DNA of 62,000 nucleotides from Zygnema cylindricum (Eukaryota > Streptophyta > Zygnematophyceae > Zygnematales > Zygnemataceae). The position numbers and the translations under genes are program-made. Position 1 is the first letter of the stretch; each line of letters starts with the position of its first letter. Positions 11,423 to 22,521 of the stretch are shown here, in pieces. The stretch covers positions 36,530 through 98,529 of the forward strand of contig JBBHKE010002612.1 of assembly GCA_037447655.1 (NCBI GenBank), given 5' to 3'. The notes under the pieces were generated by a model, which made no database searches, was not told the DNA's origin, and saw only the letters and a program-made list of their open reading frames with translations.

Positions 11423-11448
11423 AGCAGAAGCAAGGTGGGCCCATAACC
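11423..11448 (+). other. Copied initiator-tRNA half, second copy
   Basis: AGCAGAAGC, two diverged bases, then GGTGGGCCCATAACC. The 15-base anticodon-arm part (11434-11448) is unmutated here, whereas the first copy at 2745-2775 carries CA for GG in it. Confidence 0.7.
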
Positions 11449-12607
11449 TGTTGCTTTTGGACATCCATCTGAGCGATCACAGAAGGAATCCCCCGCGGCC
11501 ACAAACAGTTGACTAAGCGCAGGCAATCACAGCGCAGGCAATCACACAAAGGGGCTTTAGGGAGTCACAGGAATATTTAGACGAAGAGATAAGAATGATT
11601 AAAGAGGGATATATTTAGCAAACAGATAAAATAGGCAAAGAAACATGATAGAATTGTAGGAAAGCCGTAGCTTTAATAAATGGTCCACTTAGGACAAAAG
11701 TGTCACAAAAGACTTTCTCTAATAAAGCCAAATTTTGTTCCTTGTCTTACATGACTATGTCTGAACTGCTATTCTTGCATTAATGGATGAAGGGTATTCT
11801 TCTTGTCTGTTCTAAGTGCCTTTTGTACTCTAATGTTGTCTGCCTTTTGTACTCTAATGCTATCTGTATGCATAAAACACTCTTTAATGTGGTCCATTGA
11901 AATGATGCATACGCATGCTTTTTCACTTGGATTTGACTATGTACAACTGCATGATTGTAATAATGGTATGACTCCATGTCGTCCAAATCCTGACATCCGT
12001 CCGTACCAATGGTACTGTTCCACGATGTCACAGGTGTCACATCGCCGATTTTGTGTGACATACGTTACATCGTGGAACAGTACCATTTGTACGGACGAAT
12101 GTCAAGATTTGGACGACATGGAGTCATACCATTATTACAATCATGCAGTTATACATAGTCAGATCCAAGTGAACAAGCATGCGCATGCATCATTTCATTG
12201 GACCACATTAAAGAGCGTTTTATGCATAGAGACAGCATTAAAGTAGAAAAGGCACTCAGAACAGACAAGAAGAATACCCTTCATCCATTAATGCAAGAAT
12301 AGCAGTTGGACATAGTCAAGTAAGACAAGGAAAAGAATTTGGCTTTATTACGGAAAGTCTTTTGTAACATTTTTGTCCTAAGTGGACCATTTAATAAAGC
12401 TACGGCTTTCCTACAATTCTATCCTGTCTCTTTGCCTATTTTATCTGTTTGCTAATTATATCCCTCCGTAATCATTCCTATCTCTCCTATCTAAATATTA
12501 TGTGAATCCCTAAGTCCCTCCAGGTGTATTGACCTGTGGCTGGTCTAAGCTATATGTGGCTACGGGAATCCCTTCTCGCTAGCACGGATCATAGACCCAG
12601 AGCAACA

Positions 12608-12622
12608 GGTTATGGGCCCACC
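12608..12622 (+). promoter_or_regulatory. Primer-binding site, second family A copy
   Basis: GGTTATGGGCCCACC directly follows the LTR end CAACA at 12607; identical to 3935-3949. Confidence 0.75.
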
Positions 12623-13456
12623 TATATGGGGCCCAAAGGAGTTCGAATTTTTGGAACAGGAAAGCGGCGGCCAGTCCAACAAGGCCGTGAGTAGAGGAGG
12701 AGAACTGGTTACATCTGCAACGAAAACACCAAAAGAATGTACAGCAGGTCAAAAATCATTCATTAGATGTGAGTGAAAGGGGAGACTTGGAGAATGACAT
12801 CCAAGGGCTCAAAGGGGAAAGGTTACCACTGAAGACATCAACCATATCAGACAAGATCAAACTCATGCGATCGCAAACTTATGCAGTCTACAATGAGATG
12901 ATATCAATCAAATAAAACATTTCCCATTTCTCTATAAACCTAGTCAAAGCAGAATCGGCTGGACTAAACCTTCCAACAGTCACTAAAATTTCATTGCTTC
13001 TCTTGTCTCTACCTCATGAGTTTACAACAGCTCTCACCAGTCTAGAGGGCAGCAAAGGAAGGAGTGGAAGTGGGAGGAGGTTATCAAGAAGCTGATAGCT
13101 ACCGATGGCTCCACCGAGGTGGTGATGCCTGAGAAGGCTTCCCTGAGTGAGCATGGCATCAACGAAAAGAGTGGTCAAAAATTAACAAAGTAAGTGATAG
13201 GGTAGAGACCAAGAAAACAAGTAATCAAAAGAATTTTGTGTGCAAAACAAGCATCCAAATTACAGACGGAGAAGATCACAGTATAGAGGGAAGAGGTAGA
13301 ATAGATAACGGTAGAGGAGAGGATAATGAAGACAGAAAAACCTCTCACAACCACATCATAGACCACACTCCAGACAGCATTATGATCTCGAACGCAAACC
13401 TCTTTCCAACGGTAGATGCCAAGAAAGGAGAAGGTATGCCACGATGGCAGAAATGA
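12612..13456 (+). pseudogene. Broken gag-like gene, second family A copy
   Basis: Same content and the same disabling stops as the gag remnant at 3939-4783, including the stop in the I-S-I-K segment and the frameshift near the middle. The shared lesions show that the copies separated after gag was already dead. Confidence 0.65.
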
Positions 13457-13895
13457 GGAGGACGCGAACTTACCAAGCTCGAGAAATCATCCGAGGAGAT
13501 TCAGCGAGAGAATCGGAAAAGACAGTCTAACACAATCTCCTCCATGTAGGATCCCCAAGAGGAGTCGCCAAGGCACCTTGCCGTAGGCAACGTCCACACA
13601 ACAGCAGATCCCAAAGTTCGAAGCACTAAGCGATGGGAAGCCATCCTGCCAAAAAGAAAGCAAGCACTAAGAAAGGACAAATAAGCGGTTGAAAAGGACG
13701 AAAACAAAGTTCAGGTCCCTCAAGCAGTCAGAAAGGACAAAGAAGCGGTTGAAAAGGAAAACAAGGACGACAACAAAGTTCAAGTCTCTCACACAGAGAA
13801 CCGAAACAACAATCATGTGTGCTACACGGTTAGATCCACAAAGGTTGCACGGACAACAACAGGGATTAATCATGGCTAACGCAAGACGAGCACCA

Positions 13896-13905
13896 NNNNN
13901 NNNNN
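13896..13905. other. Assembly gap (10 N)
   Basis: Ten Ns interrupt the family A copy at the point matching about 5217. The sequence beyond is unrelated to family A, so the join may not be physical. Confidence 0.99.
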
Positions 13906-15600
13906 TCACATGTAAGTGGTATAAATAATAGCAAATTTACTAAAAAAAACAATCTCTAAGGTACATGCTTTACAAAAAAAAAAAAATTAAAACTACAACT
14001 AGAAAGGACAGTAATCGGCAGTATTCAATATGTAAAAACAGAAAACGCCGAAGCTAAGAGAACACCTGCATCACATTGGCCATGTAAATCTAGGTTTCGA
14101 TCTGAATCATAAATTTGGACAAGTAAAACATGTAGTTTAATGTCTAATATTACTCTTCTGTAAAAAAGGGAATACGAAGATGAAAACATAAAAAGAACAG
14201 CTGAATAAAAAAAGAAAGGAAGGCTCAAGAGAAAACGGTACCAAGAAAAAAGAAAGTAGAAACTTTAGAAAGAGGTAAAAGAGAGAGAAAACGGGTGGTA
14301 TGGGATGGAAGTTCTCTAGTAATAATAATAAAAAATAATTAAAATGGAGAAAGATTTCAAAGATGAAAGAAAAAAGAACCATGGCAAAAGAGAACTCGGA
14401 AGGAAAGAAAAAAATAAGTCGACAAGAAAAATACAAAAGTAGAAGCATAAGGGAAAAAATGTCTTCTCATTATAATCTGTAATTTGATGTACAAAATGAA
14501 CAGGTTTAAATACTAAGTCTAGCTTTGGATCTAAATGTACCGGTTACACTACGTCCACAAGAGAATCGAAGCCGCAAAAGACAAAAATGTATAACTTATG
14601 ACGGCTAATGACAGGAAAGATCAACATCAAAATTAAAAAAAAAAAAACATTTCGTACATGGAATCTCTAACAAAAAAAATCATTTAAACGATAATAAATA
14701 TGGTGAATGTACACTTCGTCATTTATAGTTCGTGAAACGGTAAGACGGATAAAATGACAGATCACAAACCTATAGCATAAATAAATGCAATGGTGGACCA
14801 GCGATACGCATACTAAAAATAGAATAAGCACTAACGTACATTTGAAAAGTGGGTTCGCAATGCTAACCGAAATTGGCGAACTCTCTCAATTTTGGTTGTG
14901 AAAGGGGTGATAGTGGAAAAGAAATTGGGAAAGGATTGAAAGGAAAAGAAATATAAAAGAAAATATTTTTATAATGTTATAAACGGATAAACAAAGTGAT
15001 GACAAAATAAAATGTGGGAAAGGAAAAAATCTTAATAAAATCAGTAGAAAAAGTTTTAAGGCATCCTCGGGTCGGCTTGGAAGAGTAAAATTATGGGAGG
15101 GCGAAATATGAGAATTACAAGATAGAAGTGGAAAGGGTTGAATAAAAAGATGTGAAAAACAACCAAAAAATATAAGTGATGGAAAAATGAGAGATGAGAA
15201 GCTAAAGCAAGTGTCATAAATTGATGAGCATAAATTACAATAATTGGAAAGTTTTAAAAGAGATGTAAAAGGGATCAATGTGAGAAAAGAGATAGAAAAA
15301 GTGATTTCGAAAAAAATGGTCTTTATAGAGGTTAAGTGAGAAACTGGAGGGTAATTAGAGAATTTAGTGGAAGAACAAAAACAAAAAAAAATGAATTTCA
15401 TAATTAGAAATAAATGCCAATACTCCCTCTCATTTCTAGTAGGGGAAACGGGATCAAATGAAAGAAGAAAAGCAACAAATTGAAAAGAATGGGAAAAATA
15501 ATTTATCAACTTTAGTATGGAGAGGAGATTTGGAGACTCTCTCAAAAGAATTTATAACAAAGTTACATAATCGATGTAAAGGACATTGAATTACACTACC
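13906..15600. other. Purine-rich plus strand, no gene
   Basis: Strong A/G bias on the plus strand makes long Phe/Leu/Ser-rich frames on the minus strand (for example 14886-15545), which are composition artefacts. Nothing recognisable. Confidence 0.6.
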
Positions 15601-17039
15601 ATACTAAAATTACGTATGCACTAGCATTACATTTTAAAGTGAGTTTCACTAATAGCCTTGACACTGTACTTCAACAATATCTATTATTAATTCATTATAA
15701 ATAAGTAATAGTATATAGCAATAAACAATAATTAATAGAGTCAATGAATAACAAATTTGATGTTAGGTGTAATGCTAACAATATATCATAGTAAGCAATT
15801 AATAAAATATTGTAAATAATAGAAATCATATTAAATAAATGATCATAGTAAATAGTAGCAAATAGTAAATAATAAAAGTAACAAATAACAATCAATGTAA
15901 GATGTTTATATAAATAGTTATAAAGAAAATATATTAAAATAAAAAATAAAATAACAATAATAATAATAGAATGGTTAAATTGGTTTGAATAAACAATTAT
16001 ACATAGTAGTTGAAAACAATAAATTATGAGTCAAACAATAGATTATAGTAAATAATAATAATTCATAGTAAATAACAATATATGAGGTAAATAATAAAAA
16101 AACAAGTAAACAATAATTTGCAATAGTAAATAATAAGATGTTATATTAAAATAAAATGTCTAATAAATAATAATCAACAATTATTCATAACAATAAATAT
16201 CAATAATAGATAAATCGATAATAGATATAAAATAAGAGATAATAATAAATAATAATAAATATGATAAATAATAAATAATGGTAATACATGAAAGCTATAA
16301 TGATAATAAGTAATGATAATGAAATAGATGTGTAAACAATATTAATAATTTAAATGTGGAGTAAACAAAGTTAATATAATGTCAAAACTTAGATATCGTA
16401 GATTATAAAATAATAAATCATAATTTTATGTAAAATAAATAAATGTAAACTCATTATAAATAACAATATATCAATAATTCAAAATAATTTGTGATAGTAA
16501 AATAATCATATATTATATTAAATAATAAAATCGGTCATCGTGTAACAATAAATCATAAACAATAATAGATATCGATAATAGATAATAAATAATAAATTAA
16601 TAAACAGAAAACTAAAACAAGCATATTATAAATCATAATAAGTAATAGTTAATAAAATAAGAAACAAATAAAACAATAGTAAATAATATCAAATGATAGT
16701 AAACAACAAAAAGTAATAGTAAATAATAATAAAAAATGGTAGATGTTAGTATATTATGAAAAATGATAATAAATCATAATAAATAATATCAAATCATAAT
16801 TCTCAACAATAAAATATAAAAAATAGCAATAAACCATAGTAAAAAATAATCAATTATAGGATTAACAGTAAATGAAAGTAATTAAAAATAAATAATAGTT
16901 AGAAAAAAATAAGCAATAATAAATCATAATAATTTGTAATGAATCATTATAACACATTATGAACTATTGTAAAAGTAAACAAGTAAAAATAAAAAATAAC
17001 AATAAACATTAACAACAAAAAAATAACTAAGCTTACAAG

Positions 17040-17640
17040 AGGTAACACTCTAGATTTGTATATTTTAACTTCGATCTTCCTCACGCAAAGCTAAACATTC
17101 TTATGTTTTAGACACTTTAAGGCTGTGGGTGTTGGTGGGGTATGAATGTTCTATTTAACAACCAGTTGAGTGGAAGCATTCGATCAGTCAACTGACATCG
17201 CTCGAATACTTGTAAGACACACAACACTATGGCTATAATGTATATGAAGCACGGGAGAGGGGTAGTTAAAAATAATAGTAACAATCTAAAATTAAATATT
17301 TGTAGAAACAACATTGACAACAATTGCAAAGAATGACAAGGATTTCAGAATATTATAAACTAACGGCGACAATAATAGATAATATGACAATGTGAAAGAG
17401 AGATGACCTTTAGAGAGAAAGATTTTCCGATGAAGGCCCTATGGGCCTGTTTAGACGGAGGACTATGCTATACTTTTGAGGGTAAACAAAATGAGAAAGC
17501 GGTAAAAAAAGGATTAAAAGGGTGTTATTTTCTAAGTTTTTATGAATTTTTAGGAGAAAAGTGTTTTTCTAAGTTGAGTCTATAGGGTGCTACTAGAGAG
17601 AAGAAGGCTCACCATTCTTTTTTTTAATAAAAAAAATAAG
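17040..17640 (+). repeat. Segment duplicated at about 26070-26690
   Basis: Shared blocks in the same order: 'gctaaacattcttatgtt', the LRR exon with its donor, 'gtaagacacac', a run around 'gagacggaggactatg' or 'gagacggaagggtatgg', and 'gctactagagagaag' or 'gctactcaggagaag'. Only the copy at 26 kb retains an intact exon. Confidence 0.6.
17137..17211 (+). pseudogene. Broken LRR exon
   Basis: Reads N-N-Q-L-S-G-S-I, then after a frameshift Q-L-T-S-L-E-Y-L, ending TT|GTAAGA, the phase-2 donor used by all LRR exons here. The acceptor present in the sister exon at 26206 is lost by a deletion of about 16 bp. It is homologous to 26206-26277, and family B lies between the two. Confidence 0.65.
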
Positions 17641-18724
17641 AACTATAACAAATAAGAAGTAACCATAGCAAAAATTAAATAAAATAATAAAAAATAAAAA
17701 ATAAGTGATAATAATAGTAATACACATAACCAAAAACAATAAAGATTATTAAAACAAATTAATAATATTCGTGATTATAAATATTTAATGTCAATAACAA
17801 TGACAAACTATCAAAAGCAATAAAGCAATCACTGTTGATAATGACAATAATCAAAAAAATTGTTAATAGCTAGTAATTAGTAATACCATAATAAGTTATA
17901 AATATTGAAAAATCAAATAATAATAGCAATGGTAATTACCAATAATAACTAATAGTAGCGATAATGATTTTTTTAATTTGTGATACTTAGGAAAACAATA
18001 AGTACCACTAAACGTAATTAGTTGAATAGCTTCAATTACCTATTGTAATAATAGTTTATAATATTAAAGGGAAAAATAGAATTTAAATGGGGAAATATAG
18101 CGATACAAGGTAGGTAGGGCTTGTTGAGAATGAAGGTAATAAAAAGGGGTAAAAAGGATAGAGGGGAAAAAGAGAGGGTTTTTCGAGGTTGTAATTTCTA
18201 GGACAATTTTAGGGTTCTTCTGGTTTTATTTGGCGGTTTTATCGAGCTTTAAAAGGCAAGATTGGGATTGTCAAGGTTAAAAGGGAAAGAGAGTGAAAAT
18301 GAGGGGGAAACGACGAGGAGGCAAAGTATCGGAGAGAGAATTCTCAACATACATTTATACAATAATTAATTATGAACATAAGCAATTCATAATAAATGTC
18401 TACTAGAAAAAATAATTATAAGCAACTCTGATTATAATCACAAAAAATGGGAATTAAAGCAATCATACTCATAAAAAACAATAAGAAAAAAAAAATGTAA
18501 GAATTAGTACTTATAATTGTAACAGCTTAAAATAAAATTAAAATTTCCATTATCAATTAAGTACATAATAGAAGAAATTATTTGCCAGAAAAAAATATTA
18601 AATAAAAACAATAACAGTTAGCAGTAACGATAAAAAAAAAATCAATAACAAAAATAGTTTTTTATGAAATTGTGGGTACCAATAAGCAATAATGATAAAT
18701 GGTAAAAAAAATAATAAAATAAGG

Positions 18725-19066
18725 CAAAAAAAGGGAAAGGGAGAGCTAAGGCGAGGGTGAGAACGTAGGCAAGGACGGGGGAGACGGAGAGGGAGAGGCT
18801 AAAGAGGAAGTGGAGGCGGCGGGGGAGGGAGATGGAAAGGGAGAAAGGGAGGAGAGGGGAAGGGGGAGGGGGAGGGGGAGGGGAAGGGAGAGGGGGAGGA
18901 GAAGAGAGAGGGAGATGGTGGGGAAGGGAGGGGCAAAGGGAGAGGCAGGGGGAAAGAATGGGAGAGAGGGAGACGGAGAGGGAGAGGGGAGAAAAAGGAG
19001 AGGGAGGGGGGGAAAAAGGAGAGGGATAGGGATAGGGAGCGAAAGAGGAAGAAACAAAGAGGGAGG
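18725..19066 (+). repeat. GA-rich low-complexity tract
   Basis: Irregular (GGGAGA)n purine tract with open frames in several phases on both strands, all artefacts of composition. Family B is joined to its right edge, and a similar tract resumes at 24898. Confidence 0.9.
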
Positions 19067-19068
19067 GA

Positions 19069-19675
19069 TGTTGGTTTTTGACGATCTTCGGCAATACATC
19101 GATTCTGACGATACTACCGATTTGCATATGTGCAACGTGACGTGACGCGACAAATCGGAATGTACGGAATTGAAGCAAACGATTACATGTTTGAGTAAAT
19201 GCTTTGTGTACGGAATTGTGTACTGACGTGCGGCAATTTCCGGTGGACAGTCAATGTGTAAATATGAAATGATTGGACCACACTTTAAGTGACTTATTTA
19301 GTGTAGGCTTTGTGTTTTCATAGAAAAGACAAAACAGAGCAGACAGAAAAATATCCCTTCATCCATCAATTTTAGAGAGCAAGTCAGACATCATAGTGAG
19401 ACAAAGAATAGAATAGAATTTTGGCTTTATTACAAAGTCTCTTGTAACAATTGTCCTAAACGGACCATTAATCAAATCTACGACTTTTCTGGAATGTATT
19501 CTGTCTACTTTTGTCTATTTGCTATAAATATCCCTCCCTACTATACCTCATTCCTATCTCTATTGTTTCTGTGACTCCTAAAGCCCCTCTGCGTGTATTG
19601 ATCTATGGCCGGTCCATTTTGTCTGTGGTTACGAGAATCCTTCCCGTTAGCTCAGATGACCGACCCGGCGCGTCA
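19069..19675 (+). repeat. Family B 5' LTR (607 bp)
   Basis: Starts TGTTGGTTTTTGACG and ends GGCGCGTCA. It shares short blocks with the family A LTR (TTTATTA before AAGTCT; a run like 'cctccctac'; 'cctctg(c/t)gtg(t/a)att'; 'ttagctc(a/g)gatgaccgac'). Confidence 0.9.
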
Positions 19676-19690
19676 GGTTATGGGCCCACC
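19676..19690 (+). promoter_or_regulatory. Primer-binding site for half tRNA-iMet, family B
   Basis: GGTTATGGGCCCACC, identical to family A and complementary to the plant initiator-tRNA anticodon arm. The ATG at 19680 starts gag. Confidence 0.8.
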
Positions 19691-20459
19691 CATACGGGGC
19701 CCAAAGGAGTTCGAAATCTCGAGAGACGAAAGTAACAGCCACCAGAAGAAGGCTGAGAGTAGAGGAGAAGAATCGGAGGTTTATGCAACAACAAAAACGA
19801 AAGCAGAAAGTCAGATCCGAGAATTGGATAGGACTGAAGGGGGAGCCTTGGAAAATGACTTCCAAGGGCTCAAAGGGGAAAAGTTAATGGAGAAGGCAAC
19901 TGAAAGATCATCCATGGCAGTACGGATCGGACTGCTCCGATCGCTAACCCACACGGCCTACGATGACATGATGATCCTCCGAGAGAACATTTCCCATCTT
20001 ACTGACATCCTAGTCAAAGCTGAATCAGCTGGTCTCCACCTCCCGACAGGTACAAAGATTTCATTGCTACTCCTATCCGTACCTCTTGAGCTCACATCGA
20101 TGCTCACCTTATTGGAGGGCTACGAGGGGAAGGAGTGGAAGTGGGAGGTTGTCGAGAAGCTGGTCGCTACAGATGGCTCCACCGAGGTGGTGATGCCCGA
20201 GAAGGCCTACAACTGTGAGCCTGGCATCAAGGAATCAAGCGCTCAAATTAGTGACCAATCAGGTGACAGGGTAGAGACAAAACAAAACTGTCAGAACCCA
20301 CATCACAGAGACTCTGTTTGCAACTCCAGCATTCAGATCAAAGACGACCACAACGGAGAGGAGACAGGCAGAACTACTCCAGCATTCAGATCAAAGACGA
20401 CCACAACGGAGAGGAGACAGGCAGAACTACTGACAATGGAGGGGAGAAAACAACAATAA
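19680..20459 (+). CDS. Gag-like protein, family B, shortened by a frameshift
   Basis: The frame begins M-G-P-P-I-R-G-P-K-E-F-E inside the primer site; family C gag also begins M-G-P-P from its primer site, which supports this start over the upstream in-frame ATG in the LTR at 19605. The 259-residue product has a charged N-terminal part and a capsid-like stretch (residues about 80-175: A-Y-D-D-M-M-I-L, V-K-A-E-S-A-G-L, K-I-S-L-L-L-L-S-V-P, W-E-V-V-E-K-L-V-A-T-D) typical in pattern of copia-type Gag. A 53-bp tandem duplication (20326-20431) shifts the frame and replaces the natural C-terminus; without it the frame would continue to 21172. No zinc knuckle is present. Confidence 0.7.
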   Translation: MGPPIRGPKEFEISRDESNSHQKKAESRGEESEVYATTKTKAESQIRELDRTEGGALENDFQGLKGEKLMEKATERSSMAVRIGLLRSLTHTAYDDMMILRENISHLTDILVKAESAGLHLPTGTKISLLLLSVPLELTSMLTLLEGYEGKEWKWEVVEKLVATDGSTEVVMPEKAYNCEPGIKESSAQISDQSGDRVETKQNCQNPHHRDSVCNSSIQIKDDHNGEETGRTTPAFRSKTTTTERRQAELLTMEGRKQQ

Positions 20460-21172
20460 GAAAGATCTCTAACGACTTCACTGCAGGCCAAACTCCATAC
20501 CGCGATACGGTCTCACACGTGTACCTCTTTCCGAAAGCAGATGTTAGAGAAGGGGAAGGTTTGCCACGAGGGCAGATAAAAGGGGAAGATGAACTCACCA
20601 TTTTGGAGAAGCAATTTGAGGAGATCCACCATCGGCCAAAAGCATGTGGCACTATCTCCGTCCGCAATCTTCCGAAGGAGCCGCCAAATCAGATGGCCGA
20701 GGGCTCTGTCTGTGAATCTGCACATTCCAAAGTCGGAAGCATCAGCAAATGGGACGCCATTCAGCCGACGACAAAGGAGTCAAGCAAGAAGGACAAAATT
20801 GGAGTTCTAACCCTGCTGAGAAAGAATATAAGCAGCAAACAGAAAGGCTGCACATTTAACTTTGCACATGTTGCTTCAGCAACAAAAGCAAAGACGGAAT
20901 ACGGCTCAGACAAGTCAAGGGCCATCATCAGCTCCAGGTGGAGCAGGCGAGAGAATCGAGATCCTAAGATTAAGGATCACCCATCTCAAGAGGAGACGGG
21001 AAAGAGATCTTACCTCAAAAAGGTTAGAGATCAGGTGTTTCAAAACGACGCCACAATCATCCGCAACGCCTTAGAACGGCGTGAACCTACAAAAGGTGAT
21101 GAAAGAAACTGCGTAGATGCCAGGGAGAATGCGCAAAGTCGAACAAGTGCGCCATACACCATCCGCAAATAG
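20318..21172 (+). CDS. Downstream half of the family B gag frame
   Basis: This frame matches the part of family A gag that follows S-I-Q-I (D-N-G, then H-x-x-L-F-P-x-x-D with E-G-E-G-L/M-P-R). It is the natural continuation of the frame at 19680, displaced by the 53-bp duplication. The product is hydrophilic, rich in K, S, R and E, with no cysteine/histidine knuckle and no catalytic motif. It is probably not translated alone in this copy. Its complementary strand carries a good splice-donor-like sequence at 20598 after a frame reading W-R-L-L-R-K-I-A-D-G-D, so an antisense exon is an alternative reading. Confidence 0.45.
   Translation: MQLQHSDQRRPQRRGDRQNYSSIQIKDDHNGEETGRTTDNGGEKTTIRKISNDFTAGQTPYRDTVSHVYLFPKADVREGEGLPRGQIKGEDELTILEKQFEEIHHRPKACGTISVRNLPKEPPNQMAEGSVCESAHSKVGSISKWDAIQPTTKESSKKDKIGVLTLLRKNISSKQKGCTFNFAHVASATKAKTEYGSDKSRAIISSRWSRRENRDPKIKDHPSQEETGKRSYLKKVRDQVFQNDATIIRNALERREPTKGDERNCVDARENAQSRTSAPYTIRK
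20326..20431 (+). repeat. 53-bp tandem duplication inside gag
   Basis: Two perfect 53-bp copies (20326-20378 and 20379-20431) beginning CCAGCATTCAGATC. Fifty-three is not a multiple of three, so the duplication causes the gag frameshift. Confidence 0.95.
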
Positions 21173-21268
21173 GACAAAAGCAGTGTCCTGTACAGAGAAA
21201 CAACAAAATGCCAACACGTCAAGCATGTCAATGTCGAAACTAAAGAAGGAAGCAAAGATGGCACACAC

Positions 21269-22333
21269 GTGATTGCAACAACGCAGCAAGAAAAATTCAT
21301 CGAAAGTCGGAACGCATCAGACTTTGCAACAGAGAAAACCGCCAATCCTCAGCCGAAGACGACAAATACAAGCAGTAACAAAATCAGTTTTGACATAAAG
21401 GCAGTTGGTTCTAAGGAACAAAAATCAAGGAGGATCGATGAAAGGGGGTATAGGTCCACTCACCAAATAGAGGACTTGGAAGAAAAAATGACCCAACGAG
21501 TTTCAGAAATCATTGGTAGCCGAGTGGCTACATGCAGTCCCATGAGCACAGATTTGCGTCATGTCGACCAAGGCAGTGAGAGTGAATCCACCGATGTGCA
21601 AAATAGAAAGAAAAATACTAATGTGTTGGTAAATGATGAAGGAGAGGAGGGGAACAAGCAAGGAGTAGAAGGCAAACTGAGGAGTAAGGACAACCAAGAA
21701 GTAGGAGGCATTCAGCAAACACTCGTCATCAAATCGGGCGACGAGTTCAACAAAAAATATGAGAATAGTGGGAGCAAAATTAACAAAGATAACAACTTAC
21801 CATCTGAGAGGGGAGTCAGAACCGAGTTCCCCACGTGTCAAGCCGACTTCAGTGTCCAATCAAAAAGACGCCTTGAATTCTCCACATTCCCAATCTATGA
21901 TGACCATCACAAGGCGGGAGCAAAGTCATCACAGACGATGAAGCGCTCTGCAAAACAGGTGAAATGCATGTCAGTAACTCCATCAGAAAAGGAGAGGATC
22001 CATGCATCAGTTTTACTCACACCAACAAGTGATTCTTGGAAAGTGAGGAAGGAGGCTCAGATTAGGAGCAAACTAATTTCTGACAGAATTGCAACTGAGA
22101 TGAAAGCACATACAGGGAAGAAAAGAAATCAATTCTCACCGTTAACAGATCCAACCGGGGAAAGGATGGATTTGCCGAGGGCAAACACTCATACCATCCT
22201 CAAGGAAGACACCTCAAAGGAAGGAGATCCACCAATAGAAGGAACTCATGTCATGGAGGCCGCCGGTAAAGAATCTGCATTCAGTGGAGGAGTAAGCGTG
22301 CATTCAGTGGAGGAGCAAGCGAGCTACACATAA
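21269..22333 (+). CDS. Unknown hydrophilic ORF of family B (354 codons)
   Basis: Longest internal open frame: no family recognised, no transmembrane segment, rich in S, K, E, T and N with low-complexity stretches, probably disordered. It begins I-A-T-T-Q-Q-E-K-F-I-E and ends S-V-H-S-V-E-E-Q-A-S-Y-T. A short repeat (SGGVSVHS / VEE) lies near the end. Codon bias follows the purine-rich strand, so openness alone is weak evidence for a real gene. Confidence 0.35.
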   Translation: MIATTQQEKFIESRNASDFATEKTANPQPKTTNTSSNKISFDIKAVGSKEQKSRRIDERGYRSTHQIEDLEEKMTQRVSEIIGSRVATCSPMSTDLRHVDQGSESESTDVQNRKKNTNVLVNDEGEEGNKQGVEGKLRSKDNQEVGGIQQTLVIKSGDEFNKKYENSGSKINKDNNLPSERGVRTEFPTCQADFSVQSKRRLEFSTFPIYDDHHKAGAKSSQTMKRSAKQVKCMSVTPSEKERIHASVLLTPTSDSWKVRKEAQIRSKLISDRIATEMKAHTGKKRNQFSPLTDPTGERMDLPRANTHTILKEDTSKEGDPPIEGTHVMEAAGKESAFSGGVSVHSVEEQASYT

Positions 22334-22521
22334 AGAAAAATCAGACAAACATAGGTCGAAAAACAAGAAAGGAAAATGTAAGTCAGAATTACCTCAATAT
22401 CCTTCTAAGCTCCCTAACACATGATACAGAAAACGGAAAGGAGTGCAAAAGTCAGTGGAAAAGTCAGACAACGGTAAAGGAAACCGGGACTCACCAGAGA
22501 GGAGCAGAGATTCCGAGGAAA

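Larger units (their letters stand above)
10975..13895 (+). mobile_element. Second copy of the left part of family A
   Basis: Collinear with about 2285-5217: truncated forward LTR (10975-11420), copied tRNA half (11423-11448), reverse LTR (11449 to about 12035), forward LTR to 12607, primer site, broken gag and the first part of the internal region. It shares the unusual inverted-LTR stack, so the two copies descend from one event. Divergence by eye is around 3% in a 250-bp LTR stretch, mostly transitions. The left end joins the rRNA fragment and the right end runs into an assembly gap, so it is a truncated duplication or a misplaced allele. Confidence 0.85.
15600..18720. repeat. AT-rich low-complexity field (AATAATA-type)
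   Basis: Kilobases of 'aataataa', 'taaataat' and similar triplets, interrupted by one more complex island (17040-17640) that carries a broken LRR exon. The same AT field resumes at 25770-28330. This may be intronic DNA of a very long gene. Confidence 0.7.

Noticed and set aside
14886-15545. 219-codon minus-strand Phe/Leu/Ser-rich frame
   Set aside because: Composition artefact of a purine-rich plus strand; no membrane-protein family pattern.
18642-19178. 178-codon minus frame next to family B
   Set aside because: Derived from GA repeat plus LTR sequence.
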